A stretch of DNA of 64,000 nucleotides from assembly GCF_026213295.1 (NCBI RefSeq), contig NC_079425.1, positions 15,394,623-15,458,622 of the forward strand, in the 5' to 3' direction. Numbering within the stretch: the first letter of the stretch is position 1; the number at the start of each line of letters is the position of its first letter. Position numbers and translations under genes: made by a program. A model generated the notes under the pieces. That model was not told the DNA's origin, did no database searches, and saw nothing but the letters and a program-made list of their open reading frames with translations. Shown piece by piece: positions 62,867 through 64,000 of this stretch. The DNA comes from Gadus chalcogrammus (Eukaryota > Chordata > Actinopteri > Gadiformes > Gadidae).

Positions 62867-64000
62867 CCTGAGGAAAGACATGTTGAGGCGGCCTCAGTGG
62901 AGAAAAAGACGACCTATGCAATAAAAACATTTTGCATATTATATAATCCGATTTAATGTTTTAAAATGAATGTACATAGAACAGAAGCATGTTTTACTTG
63001 ACAAGGAGGGAGTCGGACATACAGCTAGACAGTGAGATGGAAAAACAGACGGGCTTGTGGACAGGCAGACAGGCTCTAGGTCCATGACTGTCATTTGATG
63101 ATCCGGAAGCAGAGAATGAGCGTGCTGAGAATAGAATATGAGACCAAATTATTCGTTCTGTCATTGCATTCATAGCCTTTCCACCAACCCTCCCCCTCCT
63201 CCTCCTCATCCTCCTCCTGCTCCTCCTTTTTCTCTTCTCCTCTTCTCCTAGAATAATAGGGTAATTGGGTTTTAGGGCTACTACTCCTCTCTTCTCTGTC
63301 CTGTAATAAATATGTTCTGGACAACTTTGATCATAATTAGTACTGCAAGAGAAATATAAATCTCTAAACTATTACCAATTTGAATTTTAACAACAAAGCA
63401 TTTATGTTTAATTCATAGATGATGCATTTAGTTTTTCTCTGTCAAGTTAAATCCGTTGTCCATTATGTTGTGATTTAAATTTTCTTACGTGTATTTGGTC
63501 CTAATGAGCATTAGGACCAGATACAAACCACTGTTGTTATTTATAAATATATCGTAGCATTATGTTGTTGAACGATTATTTAAATTTAAACCGACATTGC
63601 GATGTAATGGAAAGCATTTTTTTTGGAACACATAGGCTGCAATATAAAAAATATGAGTGCTCGTTTTAATCTTAACCAATTGAACCAATTGGAAAGAAAG
63701 GTCCACGTGAGGTCCACGTGTACACGACAATACCCTTCGCTCACATGACATGCGAGAGAGCAGTAGATGAAGAAAACAACTTGCTTTGATTTGTTGATGT
63801 GGATATAAAAAACTAACACCACGGACATGTGGGCAAGTCGCACATGTTAAAATATTACATGTTTATTGCAACGATATGTAGATTGCAATCTACATATTTG
63901 TTGAGTGGTGGGAGCTACATATTTGTTTTTTTATATTTCTGCACTTAAGTTTGTGTGATCTGTTACTGAATGGAGATCAGTAGGATTTGTGTATTTTTTT
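62862..64000. other. Unassigned AT-rich DNA to the window end
   Basis: Contains a CTC/CCT-rich run at 63189-63249 and a doubled GGTCCACGTG word at 63700-63720 (two CACGTG E-box cores 10 bp apart). A perfect palindrome lies at 63874-63897. No gene was recognised. Confidence 0.45.
63874..63897. repeat. Perfect 24-bp palindrome
   Basis: ATATGTAGATTG is followed immediately by its reverse complement CAATCTACATAT. The partial word CTACATATTTG recurs just downstream at 63915. Confidence 0.9.

Overview
This window is nuclear DNA from a vertebrate, most likely a teleost fish. It is AT-rich and almost free of genes. It has very long (GT)n/(CA)n arrays and many hAT-type inverted-repeat elements with 8-bp target-site duplications (TSDs). 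It also carries a Tc1-like relic and CR1/L2/Rex-type LINE debris that I recognise from fish genomes. I found no intact protein-coding gene, no convincing RNA gene, and nothing prokaryotic (no operons or CRISPR). Most apparent ORFs are translations of dinucleotide repeats, the reverse strand of transposon genes, or chance.

Layout. 1-7150: a cluster of small hAT-like elements (1-767 truncated by the window edge, 819-1322, 4142-5287 containing a second element 4587-5060, and 6551-7146). 9993-10584: an element with 111-bp terminal inverted repeats. 15456-15644: a short minus-strand stretch that reads like a real protein exon but needs a frameshift. 16553-16967: a Tc1-like relic. 19093-21359: a 2.27-kb decayed hAT element with transposase remnants and an exact 8-bp TSD.

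23617-45895 is the dominant structure. About 11.1 kb (23617-34734) is repeated almost exactly at 34835-45895, and only a run of exactly 100 N separates the copies. Copy 1 runs into the gap and copy 2 starts from it, so this looks like two overlapping contigs (A-R and R-B) placed end to end, not a biological tandem duplication. Each copy holds the same microsatellites, a MITE carrying a nested LINE fragment, a degraded hAT-like element and an internally deleted LINE.

46314-64000: a 1.07-kb hAT element with a 29-bp perfect hairpin, a hAT transposase pseudogene (about 50005-50880, minus), two minisatellites (42-bp and 34-bp units), a 986-bp hAT element with a BED-finger remnant and a nested MITE (56613-57598), and a long-inverted-repeat element (59614-60810) containing a third copy of the MITE seen in the 11-kb repeat.

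Functionally this is intergenic or intronic sequence shaped by nested DNA transposons. The observations with most consequence are the probable false duplication, the transposon insertions dated by their TSDs, and the possible exon at 15456-15644. Family names come from remembered motifs, not a database search.
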